Part shown: one piece after another, positions 1-9,332 of the stretch
How the letters are laid out: the number at the start of each line of letters is the position of its first letter
Numbering within the stretch: the stretch's first letter is position 1
Source of the DNA: Blautia hominis
GTDB lineage: Bacteria > Bacillota > Clostridia > Lachnospirales > Lachnospiraceae
Direction: 5' to 3'
DNA length: 64,000 nt
NCBI GenBank assembly: GCA_002270465.1
Contig: NQOF01000003.1
Span: 496,001-560,000, forward strand
The notes under the pieces: generated by a model
What the model was told of the DNA's origin: nothing
The model's database searches: none
What the model saw: only the letters and a program-made list of their open reading frames with translations
Position numbers and translations under genes: made by a program

Positions 1-1
1 T

Positions 2-1300
2 TTCATGGCATCCATGTTGGCAGTTACATCTCTTGCGGGCTGTACATCTTCAGAAAATGAAAAGAGCGGAGAAAGCGGAGCAAAAGAAGAAAGCAAAAGC
101 GAAGAGGGAGACCGGGAAATTACCATTTGGTGCTGGGATACCAGTGACAATGGGAAGAAGATGAATGCCGGATTTACGGAAGCTACCGGAATTAAGGTAA
201 ATATGGTTGCCGTGGAAAGCAAAGATATGACACAGAAACTGCAGACCACGCTTGCCAGCGGCGGGGAAATGCCGGATGTTGCGTGGCTGGAGGCTACCTA
301 CAGAGGAAAACTGCTGTCTCTGGATATCTGGGAAGACATAACAAAGGACCCCTATAATTTTGACACCAGTCAGGTGCTGGACTACCTGATCCCTCTGGAG
401 ACATCAGAGAGCGGACAGTATGTGGGGCCGGAATGTCCCTCCGTGGCCGGCATGGCCTATAAACGTGAACTGGCCAAAGAATATCTCGGAACCGATGACC
501 CGCAGGAACTGGAGGCAATGCTCTCAGACTGGGATTCCTTTATTGAAAAAGGAAAAGAAGTGAAGGAAAAATCAGGAGGCCAGGTATTCATGCTCTCCAG
601 TATCGGAGCCGCAGGGCAGATGCTTATGGGACAGTCCACAGAACCTTTTGTGGATGGGGATAAGATCAATCTGGAAGCATCCATGAAGCCTATTTTTGAA
701 AAACTCATAGAAATGAAAAAGGCCGGGATTGTAGACGTGCTGGATTTCAGCTCCGCGGAGGAAGGTGCTTCCTATGCCGGGGAGAATGATATTTTCTATC
801 CATGCGCTAACTGGTCCGTTGAATTTACCATCAAACCCAATGATAAGGACGGACAGGGACGCTGGGGCTTCATGCTTCCTCCGGGAGGTCCGTTCCCCTG
901 GGGAGGAACTGTAATGGGTGTTCCAAAGGCAGGTAAAAATAAAGAGGCAGCAGCAGAATACGTGAAATTTATGTTTGGTTCTGAGGAGGGAGCAATTCTG
1001 CAGAGGGACTGCAAAGGTAATTTTTCACCCTATAAACCGGTTTATGAGCAGACAGATTTCTACAGCAGAGAGGACGAGTACTTTGCCGGTCAGGATGTAC
1101 TGCAGGCAATTGCCCAGGAGGTTCTGCCAAATATAAAGGGAGTAAGGGAACCAAGCAAATACGACCAGGATATCAATGATGCATACAATCTTGCCCTGAA
1201 AACCATCAACGCATCCGTGGACGGCAGTATCACCGCAGATGAACTGATCACGTCCATGACAGATGAGCTGCTCATCAAACAGCCGGATCTGGAAAAGTAA
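2..1300 (+). CDS. Sugar ABC transporter substrate-binding lipoprotein (5' end outside window)
   Basis: Extracellular solute-binding protein of a carbohydrate ABC importer (family 1 type), anchored to the outer face of the membrane by a lipid. The visible N-terminus carries the end of a signal peptide and a lipobox (SLAGC, Cys about 13 residues after the first in-window ATG), followed by a Ser/Glu/Lys-rich linker typical of lipoproteins. The reading frame stays open to the window edge and the signal peptide is too short from the ATG at 5, so the true start lies upstream. The body has the usual pattern of the family (ITIWCWDTSDNG near the N-terminus, GGEMPDVAWLEA for the first ligand lobe). Two permease genes follow, with three GH2 enzymes behind them, so an oligosaccharide ligand is likely. 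No ATP-binding subunit lies nearby; a shared MsmX-like ATPase is inferred. Confidence 0.9.
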   Translation, partial: FMASMLAVTSLAGCTSSENEKSGESGAKEESKSEEGDREITIWCWDTSDNGKKMNAGFTEATGIKVNMVAVESKDMTQKLQTTLASGGEMPDVAWLEATYRGKLLSLDIWEDITKDPYNFDTSQVLDYLIPLETSESGQYVGPECPSVAGMAYKRELAKEYLGTDDPQELEAMLSDWDSFIEKGKEVKEKSGGQVFMLSSIGAAGQMLMGQSTEPFVDGDKINLEASMKPIFEKLIEMKKAGIVDVLDFSSAEEGASYAGENDIFYPCANWSVEFTIKPNDKDGQGRWGFMLPPGGPFPWGGTVMGVPKAGKNKEAAAEYVKFMFGSEEGAILQRDCKGNFSPYKPVYEQTDFYSREDEYFAGQDVLQAIAQEVLPNIKGVREPSKYDQDINDAYNLALKTINASVDGSITADELITSMTDELLIKQPDLEK

Positions 1301-1359
1301 AAGGACTGCCGGAAGTGATCTGCCGGCGGCTATGAGGCTGTGAACCATTACAGTATAGG

Positions 1360-1388
1360 GAAAAGGGCCTGAAAAGCAGGTCCTTTTC
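1360..1388 (+). other. Stem-loop between binding protein and permease genes
   Basis: GAAAAGG-G-CCTG, loop AAAAG, CAGG-T-CCTTTTC: a 12-pair stem including one G-U pair, placed 60 bases after the lipoprotein stop. No run of T follows, so it is more likely an mRNA-stabilising or attenuating structure than a full terminator. Structures at this position are known to keep binding-protein mRNA more abundant than permease mRNA. Confidence 0.55.
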
Positions 1389-1409
1389 TGATAAAGGGGG
1401 AAAATTAAC

Positions 1410-2297
1410 ATGTCTAAAAAAAGTGCACCGTATGCAATGATCCTGCCGTATTTTCTGCTCTACATTGCATTTGGCCTGTTTCCCATTCTGTTTTCTCTTG
1501 GTGTCAGTTTTACAAGCTGGGACGGAATCGGAGAGATGACTTTTGTGGGGCTTAAGAACTATGTGCGGGTATTTACACAGGATAAATATTTTTATAAGTC
1601 ACTATGGAACACCTTGATCCTGCTGGGCATCAGTACACCTATACAGATTGCCCTGGGACTCCTGACTGCAACCTTTTTAAAGGACTTTTTCAAAAAAACA
1701 CAAAACGGGCTGCAGCTGATCAACTTCCTGCCATACATAACCACACCCGTTGCGGTGGGTATCATATTCCAGCTTATGTTTGACTGGAAAAGCGGAGTTG
1801 TCAATGCATTTTTGAACCTGTTCGGTGCAGAATCTGTCTACTGGCTGGGTCACGCGTGGACAGCACGGGCAGTGGTCATCTTTATGCTCATATGGAAAAA
1901 TTACGGGTATAAAATGATCATGTTCCTGTCAGGTCTCTCCACGATTCCGGACGAATTATACGAGGCGGCTAAAATTGACGGGGCTTCCTGGTGGGCCAGA
2001 TTTACAAAGATCACCATTCCGCTTCTAAAACCTATTTTCGTTTTTGTTATCATTACCAGTGTGATCAACGGGTTCAAACTGTTTGATGAGCCGCAGCTCT
2101 TGTTTAACTCGGCCGGGCAGCCCACAGGAGGACCGGACCGCTCTGTTATGACCGTTGTAATGAAATTCTATGACAGTTCCTTTAAGAACTTTGAATTCGG
2201 TTACGGTTCCGCACTGGCATACTGTCTGTTTCTGGTGATCGCTGTGGCATCACTTGTGTTATTCCGTGTGGTTAACGGTAAGAAAAAGGAGGATTGA
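1410..2297 (+). CDS. Carbohydrate ABC transporter permease, MalF type
   Basis: 295-residue inner-membrane subunit of the sugar importer. It begins with a hydrophobic segment (YAMILPYFLLYIAFGLFPI) and has about six membrane segments. The cytoplasmic EAA loop that contacts the ATPase is visible around residue 190 (YEAAKIDGASWWARFTKITIP), the signature of binding-protein-dependent permeases. Start ATG 1410 follows an AAAGGGGG ribosome site at about 9 bases. It pairs with the MalG-type gene immediately downstream (4-base gap) and the lipoprotein upstream. The length and order are normal for the family. Confidence 0.93.
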   Translation: MSKKSAPYAMILPYFLLYIAFGLFPILFSLGVSFTSWDGIGEMTFVGLKNYVRVFTQDKYFYKSLWNTLILLGISTPIQIALGLLTATFLKDFFKKTQNGLQLINFLPYITTPVAVGIIFQLMFDWKSGVVNAFLNLFGAESVYWLGHAWTARAVVIFMLIWKNYGYKMIMFLSGLSTIPDELYEAAKIDGASWWARFTKITIPLLKPIFVFVIITSVINGFKLFDEPQLLFNSAGQPTGGPDRSVMTVVMKFYDSSFKNFEFGYGSALAYCLFLVIAVASLVLFRVVNGKKKED

Positions 2298-2301
2298 GAG
2301 T

Positions 2302-3126
2302 ATGAGAAAAACTTCCTGGATACGGAAAATACCCATGTGCCTGTTTATGCTGGTCCTGTCAGTCTGTGCTCTGCTTCCTTTTTACATGATGATCATCATG
2401 GGCACACACTACAGTGAGGATTTGTATACGGGTGTAAAACTGTTTTTTGGTAAATATTTTGTTCAGAATTTTCATGCAGTCATGCGGCAGAATTTCCTGC
2501 TCTATTACGCAAACAGCCTGATCGTAGCATGCTGCAACACCATCGGCGGCCTGCTTGTCAGTGCTCTTGCGGGATATGCCTTTGCAAAATACGATTTCAA
2601 AGGAAAGAAGCTGCTTTTCGCCGTAGTTGTGGCGACCCTGGCAATCCCTCAGCAGCTTGGCCTTGTGGGATTTGTAATGGAGATGAGATGGATTGGGATG
2701 AATAACACGCTGTTCCCGCTGATCGTATCAGGAATGGCAAATGCTTTCGGTGTGTTCTGGATGCGCCAATTTATAGAAAGTTCGGTTCCGGATGAGATCA
2801 TTGAGAGCGGAAGAGTGGATGGATGCAAAGAATTCGGTATTTTTTTCCGGCTGATCATGCCCATCATCAAACCGGCCTTGATCACCATATTCCTTCTGTT
2901 CTTTTTATGGTCCTGGAACAATTATATGACACCTCTTGTCATGATAAGCGACCAGAAATATTATACCATTCCTCTTTCCATTGCCCTGATCAGCAGTGAG
3001 TACAGAACCGATTATGCGGCAAGGATCCTGGCGCTGTCCATGGGTACCATCCCCATTTTGATCCTGTTTGCCTTTGGCTCCAAACATCTGATTCGCGGAC
3101 TGGTAGCCGGCAGTGTAAAGGGGTGA
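2302..3126 (+). CDS. Carbohydrate ABC transporter permease, MalG type
   Basis: 274-residue second permease subunit. The ATG at 2302 is chosen because AAGGAGG (2286-2292) lies at the right distance; an open frame extends 16 codons upstream into the previous gene but has no ribosome site. The EAA-type loop reads ESGRVDGCKEFGIFFRLIMPIIKP with a central Gly, and the C-terminus (LIRGLVAGSVKG) is the standard ending of this subfamily. Four bases separate it from the preceding stop, so the two permeases are co-translated, and the GH2 gene begins just after it. The importer therefore probably brings in the substrate of the downstream glycosidases. Confidence 0.93.
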   Translation: MRKTSWIRKIPMCLFMLVLSVCALLPFYMMIIMGTHYSEDLYTGVKLFFGKYFVQNFHAVMRQNFLLYYANSLIVACCNTIGGLLVSALAGYAFAKYDFKGKKLLFAVVVATLAIPQQLGLVGFVMEMRWIGMNNTLFPLIVSGMANAFGVFWMRQFIESSVPDEIIESGRVDGCKEFGIFFRLIMPIIKPALITIFLLFFLWSWNNYMTPLVMISDQKYYTIPLSIALISSEYRTDYAARILALSMGTIPILILFAFGSKHLIRGLVAGSVKG

Positions 3127-3134
3127 GCGGCGGT

Positions 3135-5600
3135 ATGAAAAGAGAAAGAATACTTACAGATAATTGGTTCCTTCAGGAGCAGGGAAGCAGGGAATCTATG
3201 AGAATACCCAGCATGCCTATGCAGGTCCATGATATTTTATATCATTACGGAAAAATAAGCGATTCCTATCAGTGGGGAAAGACCGAAGACTGCCGATGGG
3301 TCAATGATAAGACCTGGATATACAGTACAGATTTCCGGATCTTATGGTGCAGCACGGATCATGCATCCGAGGAGAAGGTGAGCGGAGAATATGTTCTGCT
3401 GCTGGAAGGGCTGGATACGTTTGCGGAGATCCGGGTAAATCAGGAATTGGCAGGCAGACATAATGACTGCTATCTGCCGTGCAGACTGGACATTTCCGCA
3501 CTGGTAAGGCCGGGACGGAATACACTTGAAATTATATTCCGTCCTGTTGGGGAGGTGCTGAAAGAAACAGAAGAGAAGTATAAGGATGTTTTGGCAAAGG
3601 GAACGGTGGAACCCTGTCGTTTTCTGAGAAAAACCTTTCATGATTTTACTACATATTTGGGAAATGATCCGGATTTTTATAAGGTTGGGGTATTTGGAAA
3701 GTCTGTGTTATATGAAATACCTGACAAACTGCGGCTGGAAGAAATGGATGTGGATTATGCGCTGAATGAAACGCTTGATACGGTGAAGCTCCATGTCTAT
3801 CCTGTAGTGGCGGGAGAAGAGGACAGCATTATTACAGACCGCGTCAGGGTAAGTATCCTGTACGGCAAAGAACGGATATGGGAACAGGAAAAGAACGCCG
3901 GCGAGGGCTTTTTTACAAGGATAGAGAATGTGCATCTGTGGTGGCCGGCCGGTTACGGAACCCCTGATCTGTATTGTGTGCAGGCGGATTTAATAAGGGG
4001 CGGACAGGTCATAGACACATGTCAAAAACAGATTGGATTTAGGAAGATCACGGTGCAGGGTATGCTGGATTTCCAGGTTAACGGAAAGACGGTTAAGTTA
4101 TGGGGCGCCAATCTGACACCGGATCAGGGTTATACACTCTGTGAAGATACAGAGAGAATCCGGCGGCTCCTGAACCTTGCCAAGGATGCCCATGTGAATA
4201 CGCTCCGCATTTGGGGGGAAGGGACAGCTTTTGGGGAATTTCTCTACAACTTCGCGGATGAAAACGGTATTCTTTTGTGGCAGGAATTTTTCTGCGGACA
4301 TGCTCAGTACCCGGATGTGGAATATGTGAGAGAAAAGATACTGCAGGAAGCAGAACATATGATCAGGAGCAGGAAACACCATCCATCCATACTGCTCTGG
4401 TGCGGAGGGAATGAATGCTATCTGAGCCGTGATTTTGCAGCACCGCAGGAGAAATATCTCATGGCAGATTTTTTTGAATATGATTTGAAAAGGCTGTGCT
4501 TAAGGCTGGATCCCGACCGGTATTACCATGTGAATTCCCCGTTTTTCGGCAGCTATTCCAACGAACCCGGAAAGGGTGACACCCACAGTTATACCAATTC
4601 CTGGTATGTGCCGGGGAGCGATCATCCTATCTTTGCCAGTGAAAATCTGAGAGTATCGTTTCCGGGTGTAAAGACCCTGAAACGTTACCTGAAAAAGGAT
4701 ACACTTCCAACACCGACTGTGCAAAGACATGGCGGCCTCCCATGGCCCAAGGAATATGAATCTATTACCTCTGCAGAATCCTGGAAAAAGATACCTTCCA
4801 TAGAGGCGTTTTACGAGGCAGAAAGCCCCGAGGAAATGGTCTATCAGTATGGGGCAGCGGCGGGACAGTATATCAAAGATACAGTAGAACGGTACAGAAG
4901 AGGAAGAAAAGCAGAAGCGGGCACAGAAGACAGAATTTGCAAAGGACATTTTATATGGAAGTGGAATACTACATTCCCCCATATATACAGTTCTGTGCTG
5001 GACTTTTATCTGGAGCAGAAAATGCCTTACTATTATCTGAAAAGAGCGTATGAACCACTCAGTGTACAGGTAGAGGCAGCGGATCATCTGCATGTATGGC
5101 TTGTAAATGATACAGGGGTATCTGCAAAAGGACGGATCACGGCGGAACTTTTTGATATGCAGACCAACTGTTATGTGAAAAAGGAAGAATTTCCGGTAAT
5201 ATGTAAGCCGGGTGAAAGTGCTTATGCGGGAAGGTTGGATTCTTTCGGCCAGTTTACACGGGATAAGATCGTGAAAGTTACTTTCTTTGATACAAAGGGA
5301 ACGGTGACAGCCCAAAACCATACTTTTGTTGATATTGAGAGGCATCTTGCATTCCCTCAGTCAGGACTTGAAATATGGAAAGAGAAAGATGAGATCTGTC
5401 TCAGAGCAAAGCGGTTTGCCAGAAGTGTGGAATTGTGCGGGGAGGAAGATGGAGATGCCTATTGGTGGGATTTTCAGGATAATTATTTTGATCTGTTTCC
5501 CGGTGAAGTTAAGAGGGTTGGATATGGGAAAACGCACAGAAGCGGAAGAATTATGGCAAAAGCTGTATATGACGAAAGGTATGTGGAACTGAATGTTTAA
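3135..5600 (+). CDS. Glycoside hydrolase family 2, beta-mannosidase-like (copy 1)
   Basis: 821-residue cytoplasmic enzyme (no signal peptide) predicted to remove non-reducing beta-linked sugars from imported oligosaccharides. Order: jelly-roll sugar-binding domain (about 1-195, with GLDTFAEIRVNQ), Ig-like domain to about 300, TIM barrel with acid/base in LLWCGGNE (E427), then a C-terminal beta domain. The likely nucleophile is E503 in FASENLRVSFP; the usual beta-mannosidase motif is SEFG, so this pocket is atypical. ATG 3135 is preferred over an in-frame GTG at 3123 that overlaps the permease stop, because GGGGTGAG sits about 10 bases before it. It is one of three paralogues in tandem. Beta-mannosidase is the closest match, but beta-glucosidase, galactosidase or glucosaminidase activity cannot be excluded. 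Confidence 0.85.
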   Translation: MKRERILTDNWFLQEQGSRESMRIPSMPMQVHDILYHYGKISDSYQWGKTEDCRWVNDKTWIYSTDFRILWCSTDHASEEKVSGEYVLLLEGLDTFAEIRVNQELAGRHNDCYLPCRLDISALVRPGRNTLEIIFRPVGEVLKETEEKYKDVLAKGTVEPCRFLRKTFHDFTTYLGNDPDFYKVGVFGKSVLYEIPDKLRLEEMDVDYALNETLDTVKLHVYPVVAGEEDSIITDRVRVSILYGKERIWEQEKNAGEGFFTRIENVHLWWPAGYGTPDLYCVQADLIRGGQVIDTCQKQIGFRKITVQGMLDFQVNGKTVKLWGANLTPDQGYTLCEDTERIRRLLNLAKDAHVNTLRIWGEGTAFGEFLYNFADENGILLWQEFFCGHAQYPDVEYVREKILQEAEHMIRSRKHHPSILLWCGGNECYLSRDFAAPQEKYLMADFFEYDLKRLCLRLDPDRYYHVNSPFFGSYSNEPGKGDTHSYTNSWYVPGSDHPIFASENLRVSFPGVKTLKRYLKKDTLPTPTVQRHGGLPWPKEYESITSAESWKKIPSIEAFYEAESPEEMVYQYGAAAGQYIKDTVERYRRGRKAEAGTEDRICKGHFIWKWNTTFPHIYSSVLDFYLEQKMPYYYLKRAYEPLSVQVEAADHLHVWLVNDTGVSAKGRITAELFDMQTNCYVKKEEFPVICKPGESAYAGRLDSFGQFTRDKIVKVTFFDTKGTVTAQNHTFVDIERHLAFPQSGLEIWKEKDEICLRAKRFARSVELCGEEDGDAYWWDFQDNYFDLFPGEVKRVGYGKTHRSGRIMAKAVYDERYVELNV

Positions 5601-5690
5601 GACTTCCGCAAGGCGTTCCCGGCGGGATGCGCAAGAGAAGGATGATCGCAAGCGGCCGCGCTTCGGCGCGGGAATGGCAATCCGGGCGTA

Positions 5691-5781
5691 TCGTTCGGAA
5701 ATGCCGCCTGTTATGGAGTATTGTTCGGAAATGCCGCCTGTCATGGCGTATTGTTCGGAAATGCCGCCTGGCATTAGAGTA
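5691..5781 (+). repeat. Three tandem 30-bp repeats in the GH2 / aldo-keto reductase spacer
   Basis: Three head-to-tail copies of a 30-base unit with core TTCGGAAATGCCGCCTG, starting at 5691, 5721 and 5751, with 1-4 differences between copies. Each unit holds a small inverted repeat (CGG-AAATG-CCG). Just upstream, 5656-5671 is a perfect 6-bp stem closed by a TTCG tetraloop (CCGCGC-TTCG-GCGCGG). Because 30 is a multiple of three, the block is open in several frames; a 67-codon frame at 5593-5796 overlaps the GH2 stop but has no ribosome site of its own. I read the block as a non-coding repeat array; the other 215 bases of the spacer hold no other gene. Confidence 0.85.
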
Positions 5782-5815
5782 CAATTTAAAAAATAAAAAT
5801 CTGGAGGAATGAACT

Positions 5816-6757
5816 ATGGAATATACAAGATTTGGAAAAACGGAGTTGAAGGTATCAGAAATCGGGTTTGGCGCGTGGGCTATCGGCGGCTCCGGATGGG
5901 GAGAAGGCTGTGATGATGCCCTGTCCATGGAGGCACTTGCATGTGCATGGGAGGAAGGTGTGAATCTGTTTGATACCTGTGATTCCTATGGAAACGGGCA
6001 CAGTGAGGAGCTGATCGGTAAATTTTTAGCAGGGAAACGCCACGAAGCGGTGATCGTAACAAAGGGCGGTACTAATTTCCGGGTGCCCGAAAGAAGTAAA
6101 AATTTCACCAGAGAATATCTGAAAATGTGCCTGGATGAGAGTCTCAAAAGACTGCAGACAGACTATGTGGACGTCTACCTTCTTCATGTACCGGATGCCG
6201 GATGGCAGGACAAAGAACAGGTGCTGGATACCATGAAAGAGCTGAAGCAGTCAGGAAAAGCCAGATTCTGCGGGCTTGCCATGTGGGGCGCTGCGGATAC
6301 CCTTCATGCCTTCGAGAAGGATAAAGAAGGAGTCATCGAGGCGCTGGAATGCCCCTTCAATATCCTAAATAAATCCAATCTGGAAGTAGTGGAAATTGCC
6401 AGACAGAGAGATATTCCGGTTCTCACCAGCCAGCCTCTGGCAAGCGGTATTCTGACCGGAAAATATGCAGTGGACACTAAGTTTTTACAGGGAGACAACA
6501 GGGCAGGATTCTGGACGGCAGAGCGTTTTGCAGCAGTGGAAAAGGATATGGAGATCATCCGTGCCTGTGTCAAAGAGCCTGTACAGAACATGGCACAGCT
6601 TGCCCTGGCCTATGCCCTGAACTATCCGGGAATCTCCTGTGTGATCCCGGGTGCAAAAAATGCATCCCAGGTCAAAAAGAATGTATCTGCCAGTGGGATT
6701 GTGCTGGATGCCAGCGTGATGGAAAAATTAAAAGGGACAGAAGGGTTTGTGTTCTGA
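5816..6757 (+). CDS. Aldo/keto reductase
   Basis: 313-residue NAD(P)H-dependent oxidoreductase of the aldo/keto reductase superfamily, a cytoplasmic TIM barrel. The catalytic tetrad is visible: Asp and Tyr in FDTCDSYGNGHSEE, Lys in VIVTKGG, His in YLLHVPDAG. The C-terminal part (NYPGISCVIPGAKNASQVKKN) is the coenzyme-binding end typical of the YajO/IolS-like branch. A GGAGG site precedes ATG 5816 by about 9 bases. It lies between two GH2 genes on the same strand, so it probably oxidises or reduces a sugar freed by them. The substrate cannot be named from sequence. Confidence 0.9.
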   Translation: MEYTRFGKTELKVSEIGFGAWAIGGSGWGEGCDDALSMEALACAWEEGVNLFDTCDSYGNGHSEELIGKFLAGKRHEAVIVTKGGTNFRVPERSKNFTREYLKMCLDESLKRLQTDYVDVYLLHVPDAGWQDKEQVLDTMKELKQSGKARFCGLAMWGAADTLHAFEKDKEGVIEALECPFNILNKSNLEVVEIARQRDIPVLTSQPLASGILTGKYAVDTKFLQGDNRAGFWTAERFAAVEKDMEIIRACVKEPVQNMAQLALAYALNYPGISCVIPGAKNASQVKKNVSASGIVLDASVMEKLKGTEGFVF

Positions 6758-6773
6758 TTGGGTGTAATATTTT

Positions 6774-9332
6774 ATGAAAAACGTGGAGCTGGTAAGCGGG
6801 TGGAGTCTGAAAAAGGTTGGTAAGGAAACGGACCGGATATCGGTTGAAGAAATATTTGAAAGGAAACCGGATAGGACGTTTGTTGAGGAACGGTCAGTTT
6901 GGGAGAGGGACTGGATATCCATTGAAAAGATGCCTGCACAGGTACAGGATGTTTTGTATGACCATGGTTTCCTGCCGGAAGAATTCAGGCTTGGATGGTG
7001 TGAGAAAGCGCTTTTTATAGGAGAATCGGACTGGATATACCGATGCAGCTTTTCAGGAGAAAAAGGCAGAAAATGCCGGATACGGTTTCAGGGGCTGGAT
7101 ACCATAGCTGATATTTATCTTAATGGCATAAAACTGGGAAGGTGTGAGGACTTTTATCTTCCTGCAGAGTTTGATATCACAGATATACTGGAACAAAAGA
7201 ATACCTTGTATCTGCATTTTATCAGTCCTATTTCTTATATGAAGGAACAGGAGTGGGAGGATAAATGGAACGGTTCTGTGCTGCGCTGCAAAACGGTCAG
7301 GAAACCGATCCACGATTTTCCGCCGGAAAAAATAGAAAAGGGAAGTAACTATCAGGGGGCCGTACCTTACTTTACACCGGTAGGCGTTTATGGTCCGGTT
7401 TTTCTGGTGTATCATGAGGAGGAAGAGATAAAGGAAGATTTCATAGAGGCCGGGCTTAAAGAGGATGGAAACGGCGTGCTCACTATAGAGATGAGAGGCA
7501 CAGGCAGACCGGATACCCTGACGGTATACTGGGAGTTTCCCGGGGAATGCGGAGTCGAAACACAGAGCAGAAACGGGAGACAGAGTTTCAGTCCTGATAT
7601 AAGTTGTGACGGCTGGCATATCCGGGAAGAAATAGCAGTGGATACGCCGCCTTTATGGTGGCCCAGAGGGTTCGGGGAACAGAATCTGGCTGAAATAAGT
7701 ATCGAAATCCAAAAGGATGGGAGAGTCTGTGACCGCATACTGAAAAGGATAGGATTTCGCAGAATCCGGATGGAAGTACCTTTTGCATATTGTATCAATG
7801 GCAAAAGGGTCAGATTATTTGGCGGAAGCCTGGATCCTCTGCAGGGGTACACCCACTGTTATCAGCCGGAGCGGGAGCAACGTCTGTTCGAGATGGTGGA
7901 GAATGCCAATATGAATACGCTTCGTATCTGGGGAGAAGGCATACCGTTGCCGGATGAATTTTATGATGAATGCGACAAACGGGGAATCCTTGTCTGGCAG
8001 GAGTTCTTTCTGGGACATGGCGCCTATCCTGACAGTGAAAAAATAAGGGATTTCTGCAAAAAGGAAGCAGAATATCTAGTGAGACGGCTCAGGCATCACC
8101 CTTCCCTGCTTCTGTGGTGTGGAGGGAACGAAACCTTAATGGGAGCTGAATTTCAGGGATGTTTTCCCTATGGAAAAGAGATTTTTCTGGAGGATTTTCC
8201 GGAGATTGTGGAGCGCCTTGACAATAGCAGATATTATCATCCCAATTCCCCGTATGGGGGAGAGTGGGCCAATGACCCGAGGGAGGGAGATTTGCATACC
8301 TATGATTGTGTGTGGGAATACCCTTATAAATCCTATCCGAATTTTATCAGTGAGCATATCAGAACGGCGCCTCCGGTGAGACACAGTCTTGAAAAAATGA
8401 TCCGGGGAAGCATTTGGCCTGAAGGATTTACAGGACAGGTTTTGCCCGGAAACGGAAATATTATGCCGGATACCTGGGTGGAACGGAGTCATATCTCAGC
8501 ACAGGGACAGCGGAAAACCGGAGATTACTGGGAGTTTTACGATGCAGAGAATGCAGATGATCTCCTGTATCGTTTCGGTGCCGCTTATGGAAAAGAAATC
8601 AGGAGGTACGGCGTGCAGGTAAGGATCGGAAGCAGAAATCCGGAAGTGTTTTCCGGGCGTTCTAAAGGGTATTTTGCCTGTAAACTGGTGGATACATGGC
8701 CTAAGATCTACTGTGCTGCCATTGATTTTTTCCAGGAAGGTTATATTCCCTACTACACTCTGAAACGGGTATTTTCACCGGTGCTGCTGTGTTTTCAGAA
8801 AGAGGAGAGCATTCGTCTGTGGGGTGTCAATGACTCTGCAGCAGACGTATCAGGAACTGTTAAATATGGAATTCTCAACTTGATAAGCGGGCAGACAGAA
8901 AAGATAAAAGAGAAAAAAATAACCGTGACTCAGGGTGATGCAGTACCGGTTGATGATTTGGCGGATCTTCACTTTTTTTCAAAGGACTGTATTTTGTTTG
9001 CGGTTCTCTGCAGAGAGGATGGAGAGGAGCCGGTGGTATGTATTGATTATGTAGATATTGAAAGACATCTGGAATTTCCGGAACCCAATTTAAAATTGGA
9101 ACTGAGCGGGGATGAATTGGTGATCACAGCAGAACGGTTTGCGCGCTGTGTACAGATTGCCGGTGAACAGGATGGAGACAAGTTCGGCTGGCTGTTCACA
9201 GATAACTATTTTGATATGCTTCCGGGACAAAGGAAAAAGGTGAAAGTTCTGGGGAATAAGGAGTACGGGACGCTTTATGTGAAATCCCAGTATGGGTGCT
9301 GCAGAAAAATCGTAACAGTTCAGACAAGCTGA
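6774..9332 (+). CDS. Glycoside hydrolase family 2, beta-mannosidase-like (copy 2)
   Basis: 852-residue paralogue of the GH2 genes on either side, cytoplasmic. Acid/base is E453 in LLWCGGNE; the likely nucleophile is E527 in FISEHIRTAPP, again not SEFG. The N-terminal domain carries QGLDTIADIYLNG and the end carries FARCVQIAGEQDGDKFGWLFTDNYFD, both shared with the other copies. It has the longest N-terminus of the three. Start ATG 6774 lies 16 bases after the reductase stop with only a weak ribosome site, suggesting coupling to that gene. The last codons and stop (VTVQTS-stop) fall inside an inverted-repeat element that begins at 9312, so the native C-terminus was probably replaced when the element inserted. 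Confidence 0.86.
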   Translation: MKNVELVSGWSLKKVGKETDRISVEEIFERKPDRTFVEERSVWERDWISIEKMPAQVQDVLYDHGFLPEEFRLGWCEKALFIGESDWIYRCSFSGEKGRKCRIRFQGLDTIADIYLNGIKLGRCEDFYLPAEFDITDILEQKNTLYLHFISPISYMKEQEWEDKWNGSVLRCKTVRKPIHDFPPEKIEKGSNYQGAVPYFTPVGVYGPVFLVYHEEEEIKEDFIEAGLKEDGNGVLTIEMRGTGRPDTLTVYWEFPGECGVETQSRNGRQSFSPDISCDGWHIREEIAVDTPPLWWPRGFGEQNLAEISIEIQKDGRVCDRILKRIGFRRIRMEVPFAYCINGKRVRLFGGSLDPLQGYTHCYQPEREQRLFEMVENANMNTLRIWGEGIPLPDEFYDECDKRGILVWQEFFLGHGAYPDSEKIRDFCKKEAEYLVRRLRHHPSLLLWCGGNETLMGAEFQGCFPYGKEIFLEDFPEIVERLDNSRYYHPNSPYGGEWANDPREGDLHTYDCVWEYPYKSYPNFISEHIRTAPPVRHSLEKMIRGSIWPEGFTGQVLPGNGNIMPDTWVERSHISAQGQRKTGDYWEFYDAENADDLLYRFGAAYGKEIRRYGVQVRIGSRNPEVFSGRSKGYFACKLVDTWPKIYCAAIDFFQEGYIPYYTLKRVFSPVLLCFQKEESIRLWGVNDSAADVSGTVKYGILNLISGQTEKIKEKKITVTQGDAVPVDDLADLHFFSKDCILFAVLCREDGEEPVVCIDYVDIERHLEFPEPNLKLELSGDELVITAERFARCVQIAGEQDGDKFGWLFTDNYFDMLPGQRKKVKVLGNKEYGTLYVKSQYGCCRKIVTVQTS

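Noticed and set aside
4500-5345. 281-codon minus-strand frame inside the first GH2 gene
   Set aside because: Antisense shadow of a gene with clear catalytic motifs.
5691-5781. Short CRISPR array
   Set aside because: The 30-base units are directly adjacent with no spacers, and no cas genes are present.
5593-5796. 67-codon gene between GH2 and the reductase
   Set aside because: Overlaps the GH2 stop, lacks a ribosome site, and is kept open by the repeat unit length being a multiple of three. The opposite strand is open for the same reason.
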